This document shows positions 38,395-50,920 of a DNA stretch of 64,000 nucleotides, in pieces. Positions within the stretch are counted from its first letter, which is position 1. Each line of letters starts with the position of its first letter. The notes beneath the pieces are model-generated. The model was not told the DNA's origin. It made no database searches and saw only the letters and a list, made by a program, of their open reading frames with translations. The translations under genes and the position numbers were made by a program. Origin of the DNA: Lineus longissimus (Eukaryota > Nemertea > Pilidiophora > Heteronemertea > Lineidae); NCBI RefSeq assembly GCF_910592395.1, contig NC_088310.1, positions 23,455,491 through 23,519,490 on the forward strand. The letters run 5' to 3'.

Positions 38395-38585
38395 ACTAAA
38401 TGTACATGAATGAATAAAAAAAGTAAATGAAGAGAAAAAGAATGTTTTGGATACACAGGGAGTCGAACCCGTGACCACCAGAACGAAAGTCCAGCATTGT
38501 GACCGTTGAACCACAGAGGTTTCATGTTAGGGTGGAGATTTTCTTCGCCTGTAATAGCCAGGCTATGGCGATATGAACCTTGTGT
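38395..38585 (-). mobile_element. tRNA-derived SINE, family 1 copy 2
   Basis: The better-preserved copy of the family also seen at 25955-26130. On the minus strand the A box TGGTTCAACGGTCACAATGC lies at about 38514-38495 and a near-consensus B box GGGTTCGACTCCC at about 38472-38460. The body ends in a T-rich tail with TTATTCATTCATGTACAT. A 75-codon minus frame across it is incidental. Confidence 0.85.
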
Positions 38586-40685
38586 GAGATAGAGCGACAT
38601 TTTTGTTTCACACAAGCTTCAGATCACCATGATGTTGAATTCGTTGAGAATTTTGTTGTGTGGTTGCCACTTTGACGGAGGACCTGCCAGCAATAAATAA
38701 TAGTTGCTTTTAATCAAGCGTTGCCTTGGCTCCATGTTTTTAATTACATTTTGCAAGCTTATATAGGCGAGGAATCTGTAAGCACTTCTGCCAAAAAATC
38801 TAATATTGTGGGGCAGTTATGGATTGACAGGGAGGACCGAGGATGGGACACTTTTTCTGTCCTGCCCTGTAGATTGGCTGGGAGATTTCGGCACACTCTT
38901 GACGATCCTAGCGGGTCACCATTATGTCAACTGAAACATTGACATGAGAAATAAGCTCAACCTGAGATACATAATCAAACTATGAAATACATCTCTGATT
39001 GGAATAAACGTGAGAAAAAAAACTCATTGTTTTTGTTGTCTATTTGAATATTAAATTCTTTCCTAAGTGCAAAACTGAAGTGGCACGAAAATTACAGACT
39101 CGTGCTGAAACAATCAATGTCAATAGAAATTGGTTTTCCCATGCTATCGCCGTCTTAAGAAACTTCCAAAACTCAAAGTGTTTATTTATCTCAGTCCATC
39201 CCAATACATTTGGCAAAATGAACTCTGTTACAAACTCTATCAACACTTAGATAAAAGTTCATCACAAATAATCCCACCGGTTTCCATTTACAGACAATCT
39301 CGCCAAACCTAAGCTACAACCTCATCAGAAATATCGAATAAAATGATAAAAGAGATTTAATCATTCAAATTGACAAGGATATATCTCAAGTCAGAGCTTG
39401 AATAAAAGTAATTCCTCTGCGTTGCCATTCATAAGATAAAAGTAGGAAATCTACAAAACCAGCGATAAAGAAGCCTTCAGTGAAATGCTCCCAATCTATC
39501 ATATTGATTTATAGACCTTGCTCATGAAAAGAGCTAACCCTGATAAATCACCATACCCAGTAAATCTAGACGAGCAATTTAGGCTGGGGTATGACAGAAG
39601 GTCATTAGGACATCCCCTTGAAAATGACTGTTCGTGCTGATAGTGCTGGCTGCTGAGTTAGCCTTCCCTGGTAAGAACTAATAAAAAGAATATTCAAATA
39701 GAATGAAGGAATATTTTCTTCTAAATCAAGAATCATGAGGGGCTTGGTGATACACTCCAGACGGAATCATTAGACAAGGCAGATATCATGAGCTTTAGTT
39801 GATAAATCAAATGTGTGCATGATTGAAAAATGTCCCTTTTTATCAGCTCAAAATCCAAACGATGAATAGATGTCTACAGTTTTCTCAAGACATATCATTG
39901 CACACCATTGGCATCTATGGGAGTTTAAGACATGTTCTAGTGTAATTCACTGACGTATGCGAATCTCTTTCGTTGTCAGCATTCTGATAGTCCCGTCATT
40001 CATCACTCGGAGGAAGGATGTAATCTGAATTTGATGGGTTCTCAAGACCAACATAGCACTAAAAACATAAATCATCTGCTTAGCCTGGTGCTCAAGACGA
40101 GATGCATCGAGTTTTTTAAGAGGAAGGCCGAAGGTTAAATTTCAAGGGCATCTACATTTTATTACGACAAAACTATCAGATAACTGTTACTAGTACTTGA
40201 AAGTGCCATGATCATTCTTCGAAGGCTAGGTTCGCCTGCATGTTAGAACTGTTCCTAGCTAGTGGCCCGAGGCATACAACATGAAGCTTACCACGGGCAA
40301 TGAAAATAGCAAGGGCGAACAACAAATTAGGCTAGTTGGAAGTAGAAGTCTCTGGTCTGCAATGTTGGTGGTTATGACTAACAGAACTGATTGTTATTCC
40401 CCCCTCAAGGCAAATGGGCATGACATATTGGCAAAACAATACCCCTAATGATAAACAGGGTTCAGTTGGAGCAATGTAAGATAATGATAGCAATTTGGTT
40501 AAGAGCCGTGGTTGGCCTTGGTATGCCGTGGCCCTGACTATTATTTGATGTGCTGGATCAACCTAAGTGGCTCTATCAGTCCAAGTAAGAAATCTAGAAT
40601 GTCTACGTGAAATATTATGCGGTGCTATCTTCAAAAGATCAGTTACATGAGCAAGAAAGGAAAAGTCAGTGATGGATGGCTTTGT
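38586..40685. other. No supported gene
   Basis: Overlapping 68-codon frames on opposite strands at 39,040-39,250 cancel each other as evidence. No repeats recognised. Confidence 0.55.
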
Positions 40686-40805
40686 TTGTTGGTCGAGAGG
40701 GATGGAGCGTAGAGCGAGTTCGTCGCAGGGGTTGCGAGTTTGATTCCAATACAGTCAGGAGCTAGAGACCTTGAGCAATTTTTCTTCTTCATAGATATGC
40801 CATCG
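40686..40805 (+). mobile_element. tRNA-derived SINE
   Basis: The plus-strand head has A-box-like TTGGTCGAGAGGGATGGAGC (from 40689) and B-box-like GCGAGTTTGATTCC (40733-40746). ACCTTGAGCAA then follows, resembling the 'CCTTGGGCAAG' body word of many tRNA-type SINEs. The 3' boundary is uncertain. Confidence 0.6.
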
Positions 40806-41147
40806 AATAGAAGAGAGGATAGAATGACATAAATCATACAGATAAAATCAAACATTCTTGAGATTGACCACCTAATTCGACTGGGTTTCTTAGTCTCTTA
40901 CTGAGATACAACGTATCATTGTGGTTTTTGGCGAGATGCTGTATGTGCCAAGGTTCTCCGGCTATATTGACCTTTTTTTTCAAAACCAGCATTTGTAGTT
41001 CATAAAAATGAAATGGCCAGGGCCATTGTGCTCACCTCATGTGGAGGAAAGATGGATAAAGAGCATGGTATTGTGTCATGTAGTGTTAGGTTTGATGTAG
41101 GTCCAAGCAATTACAATTTCCCCAAAATGGCCAATTACAGTACATTC

Positions 41148-42030
41148 GACCTCTGTGACCTTGAAAAGTAGGTCAAATCAAAGACGACCCGGGTGACGCA
41201 TTAAATGGTTGTTAGAATTAAATGTACCTATGATATAAAATTGCCAATCGGGCAAGTCATTACTAGGAATAATGGCATTTTGAAGAATTTAGGATTTGGC
41301 CCCCTCCCTGGAGGCCAAACGGCAAATCAGATCGCACCAAACTTCGGTACCTGAGATCACCTGACCAAGGGGTACATGTGTACTTAATTTGTGACCAATA
41401 GTCATTGCAGTTAAGAAACGTGCCATAGTTACGGCCTGACGGCGAATTTCCGCCATTTGACCTCTGTGACCTTGACAAGAAGGTCAAATTAAAAACCTGT
41501 GTGACATTTACTGTATGGTGGTTAGATGTACCCATGATATCAAATTGGTGGCAATCGGGCAAGAAGTTAAGGAATAATCACATTTTTAAGGTTTTTGGAT
41601 TTTGCCCCCTGGTGGTCAAGTGGTGAATCATATTGGACCAAACTTCGGTCCCTGAGATCATCTGACTAAGGGGTAAATGTGTACCAAATTTGGTATCAAT
41701 AGTCATTGCAGTTTAGAAACGTGCCATCGTTACATCCTAACGGCCAATTTACACTATTTGACCTCTGTGACCTTGAAAAGGAGGTCAAATCAAAAACCCG
41801 GAGGATATATGATGCACCTTTGCTAGAAGTACCTACCATATTTTTTTCAAAATTTCCCGACTACTATTAAGGGAGATATTGCATATTTTCACTTTTAACG
41901 TTTGGCCCCCTGGTGGCCAAACCATAAAACGAATCGGACCAAAACTTGGTCTCCAAGGTGTCATTACATAAGGGTACATGTGTACCAAGTTTCAACTCAA
42001 TAGCTCTAACAGTTACGAAACGTGCCCTGC
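41148..42030 (+). repeat. About 305-bp tandem core repeats (three units)
   Basis: GACCTCTGTGACCTTGA starts at 41148, 41459 and 41760 (periods 311 and 301). Each is followed by a co-linear series of shared words including GGACCAAACTTCGGT, TGAGATCA and AATAGTCATTGCAGTT. The third unit is the most diverged, and runs into the GAC tract. Confidence 0.9.
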
Positions 42031-42032
42031 TA

Positions 42033-42042
42033 ACGGACGACG

Positions 42043-42092
<50 letters not shown>

Positions 42093-42102
42093 ACGACGGA
42101 CG
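42033..42102. repeat. (GAC)n microsatellite
   Basis: Near-pure GAC/ACG trinucleotides with ACGGACG variants at both ends. This gives the arginine-run frames on both strands (41867-42124 and 41946-42140), which are not genes. Its place between core repeats and terminal hairpin is part of the element architecture. Confidence 0.97.
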
Positions 42103-42117
42103 CCACGGTATGGGATA

Positions 42118-42143
42118 AGCTCACCTCTGCTAAGAGGTGAGCT
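42118..42143 (+). repeat. Terminal hairpin of the element (11-bp stem, 4-nt loop)
   Basis: AGCTCACCTCT, loop GCTA, AGAGGTGAGCT: a perfect stem at the right end of the element, followed by AAAAAGAGAG. A hairpin near the 3' terminus is a hallmark of rolling-circle (Helitron/Helentron) elements. Confidence 0.85.
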
Positions 42144-45100
42144 AAAAAGAGAGCAACTTTAAGACATTGTGGTCAGTAAAACATTTCATTAACGTTTTCT
42201 CTAACTTCAGCACGTTTAGGGGTAGGTCATGCAATTCTCTTTAGTTACCCGGATCACTGCCACTGATTTAGATATTACTTTAACTACAGTCGTTGCTTAT
42301 CACTGATATCTAAAATTCTCGCAACACTTCGATGAGCAGTTTAAGTCATAACAGCAGCAAAAAGAATCCATTAAGAATTTCCTGGGGAACTCAGTGACAT
42401 ATGAAGATCACTGCCATTTTTGAAACACTCGGCAAATTACATCAGCCCCCGTGCTGCTCCCACCACTTTGATTAGCGGCAAATGCGGTGTAAATTGCAAG
42501 AAACCATCAATATTTCTCCAGTATATTTCTCTAGCATCATTAGGCAATCGTCTTGGGAGCAGTTCACCTTTGTTTCGCACAACCTCTGAGTTTATGGCCC
42601 ATAGCGTACAAACCCTGATGTATTACTAGCCGGGTAATGGCATTTATTCTGTAGAAATTCACGGTCCCTGAGTAAACCACGACTCCCAATGGGCTTCCTC
42701 TATTTATCGCTGATTGTTCTTCGAGGTTTTAGAATGCACTCTCAGCTCTTTGGTTTAGTTAGGAAGAAGCTCACAAACTATTCATCAGACATTGGAACCG
42801 ATGTTTGTCAAATACGTGTCAAACTAGGCGGAAAGTCATTTCTGCAACAGAGATATGGAGTTCCAGAACCTATGGTGAAAGATGATATCATTGTGCATAG
42901 AAACAAATGGTAACTGCATATTTGTTACATATGATGGCAGATCTAGAGAACCCCAATAATCTCAGAGATGACAATATAAGAATTCAGACAGACAGTGCAA
43001 ATAAGAGATTACACGCAGTCAGAGGTAAACAGTGCAGTCGTGTATCAATATGCCGCATATCAGTATTTGTTCTATGAAGAAAAAGACGAATACCAATAAC
43101 CAAGAGAAAATGACCAAATTTATTCAGCATGCCTAAGATAACGTATCAAGGGGAGGATGGGATTTATGTAAGTCAGCGACATTAAATTTGTTGAAAAAAT
43201 TCTTGTCCAAGGAATGCAAGCATCTGAAAAGCTGCACAAAATATTGGAAGGCAAGTCGACCACTGCTTGTCCTAATTTTTCTCGGTAAGCTTAATGTCTA
43301 CATGTATGATAGTTACTCTTGTTCAATGATATGATTATTCTCCATAGATTCATCTTCTAAAATATCTAAGTAACATGAAAAATAGGTCGATGTTTATTGA
43401 AATGAAATTTTAAAACCTTAAGCTTCAAGAAGCAGAATGGATAAGACGTGATTACGACTTTTCTAATTTGCATCCATCAATATCCCTATAATTCATCACC
43501 AAAGTTTTTTAAATCGCTGAGATCAAGTAGAAACTGATTAGGCCAACTTGCTATGTTTATCATTAATCTTCGTTAGGCTTGGATACAAGACTTTGAATGA
43601 TCTAGACTAGTGTGGATAAAAGTAGGGTTGCAATCTCAGTCATTTTGGCTTCATACGCGAGGGATGGATCTGTCCGATTCGAATGTGATCGTACCTTAAC
43701 CAAGTGGGTGGTTTAAAAGTATTTAAGAAGATTAATAGTTACGAAATCTCGCCTCGGTTTAGATATCAAGAGGTACATTGTGCGATTTCGTTGAAGACTT
43801 TGCCAACTGATGTCTTTAAATATATAAAGACTGCCACATAACAAAGAAAGTCATTGTTACATCGCAAAAGGGTTACTAAAAATTTCTGATAAGCAGGATA
43901 ATACAGTTTCCACTATGTATGACGCTTAAATCCTTTGATCCTACTTTTTTACAACAGGCTAGAAAAGATTGATATATAGTATCTTGTTCCGGGTGTAAAT
44001 GATGATTGAAGTTGTTGCACAAACATCTTGGGCATCAATGTAAAATAAGAATAGACTCGAAAAGTACCATTCCACCCCAATTCTCAAATCAAGTCATTTT
44101 GACAAAATAATAGAATAGATGTCCGACTTTAAATTTGGGGTCTTGTATATCATTTCAAAAACAAAGTGGAATGTGGTTACCAATTAATCTACCAGTAATT
44201 GGAGGAAGAGATTCTGAGCAGCATGAACGTCACTCTAAGGGCAAGCAAGGCCCAACGGAAACCGATACATTAAAGAAGCACATCGTTTTTGCATGTTGAT
44301 AAAAACATGCTATTGTCTTCAAGGAAGAGTGACATGTCTACAGATATTGAGAATGGTTGGCAGTCGTTTCTCACTGTTTTATGACACACTTAGATCAAAA
44401 GGTGAAGTGATACATTTTCATCGACATCAACAAGACGTATTATCTGTCAGGTTCTCCTATACATGCAGGCAGGAAAATGTTAGATTGAGTGAAAAGTTTG
44501 CCTCTGATGATATTGTTTTTTTTAAGGATAATACTTATATATCATTAGCCGTTTCCTCCTCAGATCACCACCTTCAGGTTAACTCCCACAACAAGACCTG
44601 TCATACATTTTGGAAACAACAAATTATAACGTTGTGACAAGTGTATTTTAAAAAAAATTTCTGATCAAGAACGTTCCATTTTAAATCATAAGGTTTTTGC
44701 GATTCCCGTGTTTAAAGAAGATTTTTCTATCATAAACAGTATTACAAATTTCAATGATGAAATATGAAACACGTCATAATTCTATCTGGAAGCACACATA
44801 CTATAGACAATAAAAAATGCATAGGATTAAAGAAAAGCACAATGGATTATAAACTAAGCCTGCTACAGCTGATGACACCATCCAGGAGATTAATTCTCTT
44901 AGTCGGAAAACATATTGAATTACCCACATGCCAGTTATTAGCCAGTCATATTTTGTAGTTCGTCCACGATTTCAGACAAGGACAGGCCAGCCAGACAATG
45001 CGAAAGACGATCTTTTTTCACATATATCAGATATCGGTTATTAAAAATTCAGGAAATGGCCTCTCAGTTAACATGAGATAAAACAAGGAATGGGATAATG

Positions 45101-46953
45101 CTTTGACAAAAGGTATGAAATATTTTTGTAACAATTTTCTAGACAGGTTTTTCTGACATGACCAGATAATAGGGTATTTCTTCGACAGAGCCCTAAATGT
45201 GAAAGCAATGAAATGGAAGAATATTTTTATTTGTGGCTGATGATTCGAAAGCCAATAGCTTAACAGGAAATTGCATAGTAAGACAGTGAGATCGAATTTG
45301 AAACAAGGTACTTTTAAGCGAACCAATGATACCGTGTCAGTGATGGAAGATAGTGTCACATACAAATCAGTTTGGCCTGACACAGTGTTAGCTTTTTATG
45401 CATTGGTCAAGTACAACTGATGAGAGCGATTCTGTGCTAGCATGACCATCAAGAATAGTTTATCTGAATCTTCATCAAATCTTTATCTGCGAAAGGAACT
45501 GACTAAAACACTAACTATTATGCTCTATAAAGACTTCCCCAAACGTCTCTTGTCAAGGAGAAATTCTACCAGGGAATGTGTCCCAATCTCCTCACCTATT
45601 AAGCTGTTCGCACAAAATTGGAGAACAAAACCCAACAAAACGTGTAAACAAACGATAGATAAGATGACTGAAACTGTTTAACGTATTCCAGAAAAACAAA
45701 TAGGACCATACACCTGATCAAAGAACCTATCTGTCACATCAGTATCAAAGCCAACAATGCCCACATATAAACACCTTTTGACACATCTGCCATCGGTCTG
45801 CCAACCAGTTCCAGGACTTTTCAATGAGAAGGTAATGGTGAGTAACAGCTGACTAAGTCCGTGAGCATCCGGTAAAAAAAGTCGCATACAAGCACCTAAT
45901 CTAAACAAGGACTGTCAGACAGATATGCAGTTGTCGCCACATCTATTTACACATCGGGATCAATGCTTCAGGAAAGCGATTTTAGTGCAATTTTGGACAA
46001 TTTCGAAACCCCAACCTAAGCAAAACCAAGACCAAATCAAAATACAAAACAACCTCCTGCGTAAAATCTCTCATTGATTTTTTAGACTGATTTCAGCATT
46101 CCGAATTGCCAGAGGAAATCCCTCCCAACACTCCCGTTTCTCTTGGTGTAACAAAAGTCCGAGGCTGATGAAGCCAGTCCTACGGATCTTTGGCTGTTTT
46201 GAGAATAGTAGAATACTTCCAGCTACACGTATTGGTAGCAGAGGACGCCGAATGTAGCATGTATGCGAAGAGAAAATGACCAAGCACTGCCAAAAGCCAT
46301 ACAGACTGTTACTAGTTATATATTTAGATTTTATGCTGCAAGGCTTGTAATCAAAATTTTAGTAACGGGACGACAGGGGATGGCCTGCTTTGATTGAAGA
46401 GTACCTATCATCACCAGCATTTCTTCCATACCTCCGAGGTCTTTGTAGTATCATTTACCAGGGTTTTCTCCAAGCGGTTGATAGCGAACTACTCAAGATG
46501 TGGTGTGCGTTACCAGACACAATCAAAACACATCTTTCTTTTCTTCGAATTATCGGCATTCTTTGACATTGTGCCAAAGTAAAGGGAATCATTTCATTGT
46601 GGAGGGATAAACAAGCTGCCATCATCAACACCTGCGGATACCTATTCACCAGGCTAGGAATTTCCTACAAGTTCATCACCATGTTAGCTTATTTAGCACG
46701 ATTGCCTCTTCCCCCCTTTTCACATGACATGCTATTCAGCTGCTAAAGTTGCTATTCCATCTCTGGTTAGATGTGACGATTAACTTTTCTGTGATCTTTT
46801 TTTCAATATTTAACCTTCGTGGAGTATACTACAAACATTACAAAATGTTTGTTGCTTCAAACGTAATTTCTTTCCCAGCTTACCACCCGGTTGTAGATAT
46901 TGAACATCAACTATTAAATATACACTATCTTATTCAGCTTTATCAAATGGCTT
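42144..46953. other. No supported gene; two weak hints
   Basis: Open frames of up to 118 codons (44293-44637 plus, 45027-45383 minus) have no motif. At 43129-43167 an ATG after TTTATTCAGC is followed by 12 further codons (MPKITYQGEDGIY) and TAT|GTAAGT, a possible tiny first or internal exon but very weak. Nothing else recognised. Confidence 0.45.
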
Positions 46954-47260
46954 GAGGGGAAAGAACACATTTCACTGTTATGTTTGTTTCTTTGCGACGT
47001 TTCTCTTCTTCCATATGTCTTCTTCTTCTCCCAGGACTTGTTTATTTTTGCCTTGTTATTATTATTTGGGGTCTTCTGTGGAATAAAATAATCAATACCA
47101 TTATGACAGACAAAGACATTGCAAGGCAGTTTCAAAACACCGTAAAATCCGTAAATAAACATTGTATCCTATACTTACGTAAAGTCCTGAGGGAAAAGAA
47201 AACATTTCACTGTAATATTTATAATATGCAAAGTTTCTTTTCTATCTCAAGGACATTAAT
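46954..47260. repeat. Diverged direct repeat, period about 234 bp
   Basis: GAGGGGAAAGAACACATTTC (46954) recurs as GAGGGAAAAGAAAACATTTC (about 47188). Similarity continues for roughly 75-100 bp through ACTGTWAT and AGGACWT words, then fades. The window's longest frame (46980-47384, 134 codons plus, with a hydrophobic stretch near its start) lies across it, unrecognised and probably chance. Confidence 0.45.
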
Positions 47261-48859
47261 TTGTGTGTTACTCTCTTTTCCTTTTTGGTACACAGGTACA
47301 TGCTCTTCCCAATGCATACCACTGTTGACTTTTACAAGTAAGTTGTTTGCAGGATCTAACTATTTATTGGCTCTGTGGAAGTAAAATACCATTTGATTAT
47401 GATATTGTCCCTTAGGAGAAACGTTAAAGGCAGGTATAAATGAAATAGATTCAATAATGTCTATCGTGCAGATTTAACGAAACCCTCCTCAAGACGCTTC
47501 CCTTAAATGCTTCAATGATAAGCTTGGCTTTAGGTGAGCGCTGGCCTTAAGCTATCTCTGAAAGAAAGTCAATGTACCTTATATGATTCCTTGGTCTTTT
47601 TCTCTCCATGTGATATAAACATTCTTTGGATAAGCCCGGAAAAACTGGAACAAAAGGAAAGTTTTTAATAAAAAGCTCATGGAAAAAAAGTCACGCAAAA
47701 TGGAATCAATTATTTAAAACAATATCACTGTACTTATTCTTGATTCTTGATACTTTTTCAAATAGGAATGCGTTCTGCGTGCTGTTTCATGCGAATAGTA
47801 TGGCTACTCCGAATTTAATCGGAAAACATTTAGTGGACAAAGATCATTCGATGATATTGTGATAAACCACCTGGTGAAAGAGACCAACCATACTTCGAGG
47901 GCCAACCGGTACAATAAACAAGGCCATATTGTTTCAGGTAGCAACAATCATCCAGAGGAAGCACTTAACCCTTCATGCTAAGTTGCTTCAGCTGATCGTT
48001 TGTTATTTGGGCCACTAGTGTTGAAATGAATACAACAGAAGTGAGCAATAAAATTGATTAGTAGTGTTCTTCGGTAAAAGCAATCGGCTACTGCTTTCAG
48101 CACAACCTACCACTTAAAAGGTTGGGGTAACAAGATACTGCTAAGGTATTTTTCTAAGGTATTTTCAAGATGTACATGTACAGGTGTAATCGCCTATACA
48201 GACAGGTTCTTCCTAATCTTTCATGACGGCCCTACTTGGTGCTAGGCCGAATGTGTCATCGCATCCAAATAATCTCATCTCTTCCTCTGGTTACGTCAAC
48301 CCAGTGCATCAATTACCTTGAGTATTCCACGCTACATCGCCCGGCAATTTTGACATCAATCCTAATGTTAAGATGAATAACTTGTCTCCATTACTCCTGG
48401 CCATAGATCGAAATGTCAGAGGGGATAGACAGGATAATCTTGCTGCCTCAAGAAACGATGACATTGACTGGTAGGGTACGACAAGCAGGTGTATCAATTT
48501 ATCTTAAAGCGAGCACTGGTAGTGAAGGAGTGTTCCCAATTTAGCAAAGCTGCGAATCTAGTATTTATGTTCCTTCAAAAAGTTATAACATAGACTGGAA
48601 GCCGAGAACAACGGATGTATCAAACCTCTTTTGGGTACGGGATATTCTTAGCAGCCGACAAATAACACAAATTCTATAGGTATCACATACAGTTGTATTG
48701 TGCAAAAATATCCCAATGGTAACTTCTTTCTTGTTTTATACGTTCAGCACCAATAACACAAAATGAAATTCCAAATTACATGTAACTCACATTATTTTTA
48801 CACCATTTATTTTTTCCCTTTTTCCGTATCAGAACATGAACATGGGTAATGATTTTTTG
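47261..48859. other. No supported gene
   Basis: Short open frames only (78 codons or fewer). No repeat noticed before the start of the triplicated duplicon. Confidence 0.55.
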
Positions 48860-49560
48860 AATGACAGCTTCCTGTGTATTACGATTTCTCAAGGATCTAA
48901 CCAAGAAGATAGTAAGAAACAGACACCATCAGTGAGATATTACCCCTTTGTGGAAATGATTCCATACACAGTTGAGCATAATGAATGAGAATAGCTCTAA
49001 GAAATTGGTTCGAGCTGTCAGGTTATCACGGACTCGATTTATAGATGCTGTAGTTAGCATTTATAATCATTGATCGCAGGAAAATTACAATTAGACAAAA
49101 ATCTGTTTCTGTTGATGAAATCATTGACTTGAAGCCACAGAAATTATAATACATGTAGTTTGTTATCAAAGTAATGTAAACGAATCTTAGTAGTTTACCT
49201 CATGTGAGCAGCCTTTTCTTTGCTTTACTTGTAAACATCACTTTAGTCACGGCTTTCCTTGCTATCACTTGTGAGCAACCTGTGTCTTGGAATCTCACGT
49301 GAGCAGAATTTGTTCCTTGGTATCACTTGTGAGCAGCCTTTGTCTAGAAATCTCATGTGAGCAGCACTTTTTGCATGATATCCCTTTTCAGCAGCCTTTG
49401 TTTTCGTATTTCGCATGAGTAGCATTCGTTTCATGGTACCACTTGTAACCACTTGGTACCTTTTTTTTCTGATGTCTTTTGCACCTGGGGCTGGATGAAG
49501 AAAGAACGTCTTGATAGCATTTAGGCACCTTGACAGGCAAATTTAATTATTTGTGCAATC
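48860..49560. repeat. Segmental duplicon, copy 1 (oldest, truncated)
   Basis: It shares with copies 2 and 3 the ordered words TTTCTCAAGGATCTAACC, AAGAAACAGACACCATCA, GACTTGAAGCCACAGAAATT, the GTGAGCAG minisatellite, and GCTGGATGAAGAAAGAACGT. It lacks the (TAC)n array and the roughly 1-kb GACCTT-rich section found in the other copies. Divergence is clearly greater than between copies 2 and 3. Confidence 0.8.
49196..49460. repeat. GTGAGCAG minisatellite, copy 1 array
   Basis: About eight degenerate 30-35 bp units around the word TCACTTGTGAGCAGCCTTTG / TCTCATGTGAGCAGCACTTT, alternating ACTTGTGAGC and TCATGTGAGC forms. Confidence 0.8.
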
Positions 49561-49919
49561 TAAGACATGTTAGGAGGAACAAAAATCAAACAAAGTCTCC
49601 TCCAATCTCGTAAAAGTAAGCCGACATCCTTATATGAAACTTTTCAATGCAACATTCTTTAGTTCAATTTTTATCTCTAAGTATTCTAAATTTGATTAGA
49701 TGTACATGTATTGCTTTTAAGGTAAAATATTTCAACTGGGTTTCCTATAACTCGTCGAAATAGTGCATTTGCCTATGATGTCAAGATCTTAGAATCTTGT
49801 TTCTTGATTGTCAAACCTGTTTCCTTTAGAGGTCAGCCGAGTGACCAAACATCCAGATAACTTGCTCTTGGTGTGCAGACCTCAGGTATCTTGGTTAACC
49901 TAAACAACTTGAAAGGAAA
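49561..49919. other. Spacer between duplicon copies 1 and 2
   Basis: Mostly unique, apart from a possible residue of the copy-end word AATATTTCAACTGGGTTTC near 49727, which matches the ends of the other copies (AATATTTAAATTGGGTTTC near 51927). Confidence 0.5.
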
Positions 49920-50370
49920 GATTCCCCTTGAAACTGCAATAAAAATCATAATGATAACCACATGACCAGAAATGGCCCCCTTTATAAATTAGGCCGTATC
50001 ATGCAGAGCCTTCAAATGTTACATATGTGAAAAGTTTGTAGCATAAGATGAAAGAATGAATGAGTAAGTGACCTTAAAACCTAAGTCAGGACAAAGACCT
50101 AAATATCATGCTACATTGTATACGAGGGCTTTTGTGTATGACAATTTCATAAGGATCAAACCCAAAGACAGTAAGAAGCAGACACCATCATCAGTGGGGT
50201 ATTACCCTTTTATGGTAATGATCACAAAAACTAGTCTGGCCTGATAATTTTTTGGGAGGACGGCTCTAAAAAATCCGTTCGAGTAGCAAGAATTATGCCA
50301 GGTACTCCATGATTCCTTACAGAAGGTTATCACAGAGGATATTTATAGACACATCATGGGCCAGACAGGG

Positions 50371-50487
50371 CAGTACAACTACTACCACTACTGCTACTAC
50401 TACTAGGCCTACTACTAGGCCTACTACTAAGCCTACTACTATTACGACCACCACTACTTCTACTACTACTACTGCTACTACTACTTC
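50371..50487. repeat. (TAC)n microsatellite, copy 2
   Basis: TAC/ACT trinucleotides interrupted by three GCCTACTACTA-type words. It generates threonine-, valine- and serine-run frames on both strands that should not be called genes. Confidence 0.95.
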
Positions 50488-50584
50488 TTTTGATGAATTC
50501 AATGGCTTGAAGCCACAGAAATTCTAATGGTTCGTTATCAAAATAATGGACAAGTGACGTAGAAGCATGTTTGTATAGTAATTT

Positions 50585-50920
50585 ACCTAATGTGAGCATC
50601 CTTTTCTTTGTATTTCTCGTGAGTAGTACTCTGTCCCTTCATCTCATGCGAACAAAGTGTATTTCTTGGTATCACTTGTGAGGACAACTTTGTCCCGACA
50701 TCTCATCTGAGCAAAATTCATCCCTTTGTTTCACTTGTGATTAGCTTTGTCATTGAATCGCATGTGAGCAGCACTCTGTCCAAGGTATCACTCCTGTGAG
50801 AAGCCTTTGTCTTCAAATCTCATGTGAGCAGCACATTTTGTATGGTACCTCTTGTGAGCAGCCTTTCTCTTGGTATCTCGGGTGAGAAGCTTTCCTTCCT
50901 TGGTACCGCTTGTAAACACT
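50585..50920. repeat. GTGAGCAG minisatellite, copy 2 array
   Basis: About ten to eleven degenerate 30-35 bp units (for example TCTCATGTGAGCAGCACA, CTCTTGTGAGCAGCCTTT), co-linear with the array in copy 3. Confidence 0.85.

Larger units (their letters stand above)
41019..42143 (+). mobile_element. Non-autonomous element with tandem core, microsatellite and 3' hairpin (pearl/Helentron-like)
   Basis: The left terminus is AGGGCCATTGTGCTCACCT (41019-41037), a word also present, with one change, at 53290-53308. It is followed by about three core repeats of roughly 305 bp (41148 to about 42030), a (GAC)n tract (42033-42102) and a perfect terminal hairpin (42118-42143). Each core carries TTTGACCTCTGTGACCTTGA, a GCCCCCTGGTGGYCAA word, GGTACATGTGTACCAA-type and AGAAACGTGCC words. 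The left end and the hairpin share GCTCACCT. There is no coding capacity. A 5' end, tandem core, microsatellite and terminal hairpin match the architecture described for bivalve pearl and Helentron-associated non-autonomous elements; membership is inferred from architecture only. Confidence 0.75.

Noticed and set aside
41867-42140. Arginine-run proteins on both strands
   Set aside because: Translation of the (GAC)n microsatellite inside a mobile element.
46980-47384. Longest plus-strand open frame (134 codons) with a hydrophobic N-terminal stretch
   Set aside because: No family motif, lies over a diverged direct repeat and T-rich DNA that naturally encodes hydrophobic residues, and has no supporting splice or homology evidence.
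50309-50599. Threonine-, valine- and serine-run proteins (also 52427-52726)
   Set aside because: Translations of the (TAC)n microsatellite in three frames. No mucin-like signal peptide or other gene context.
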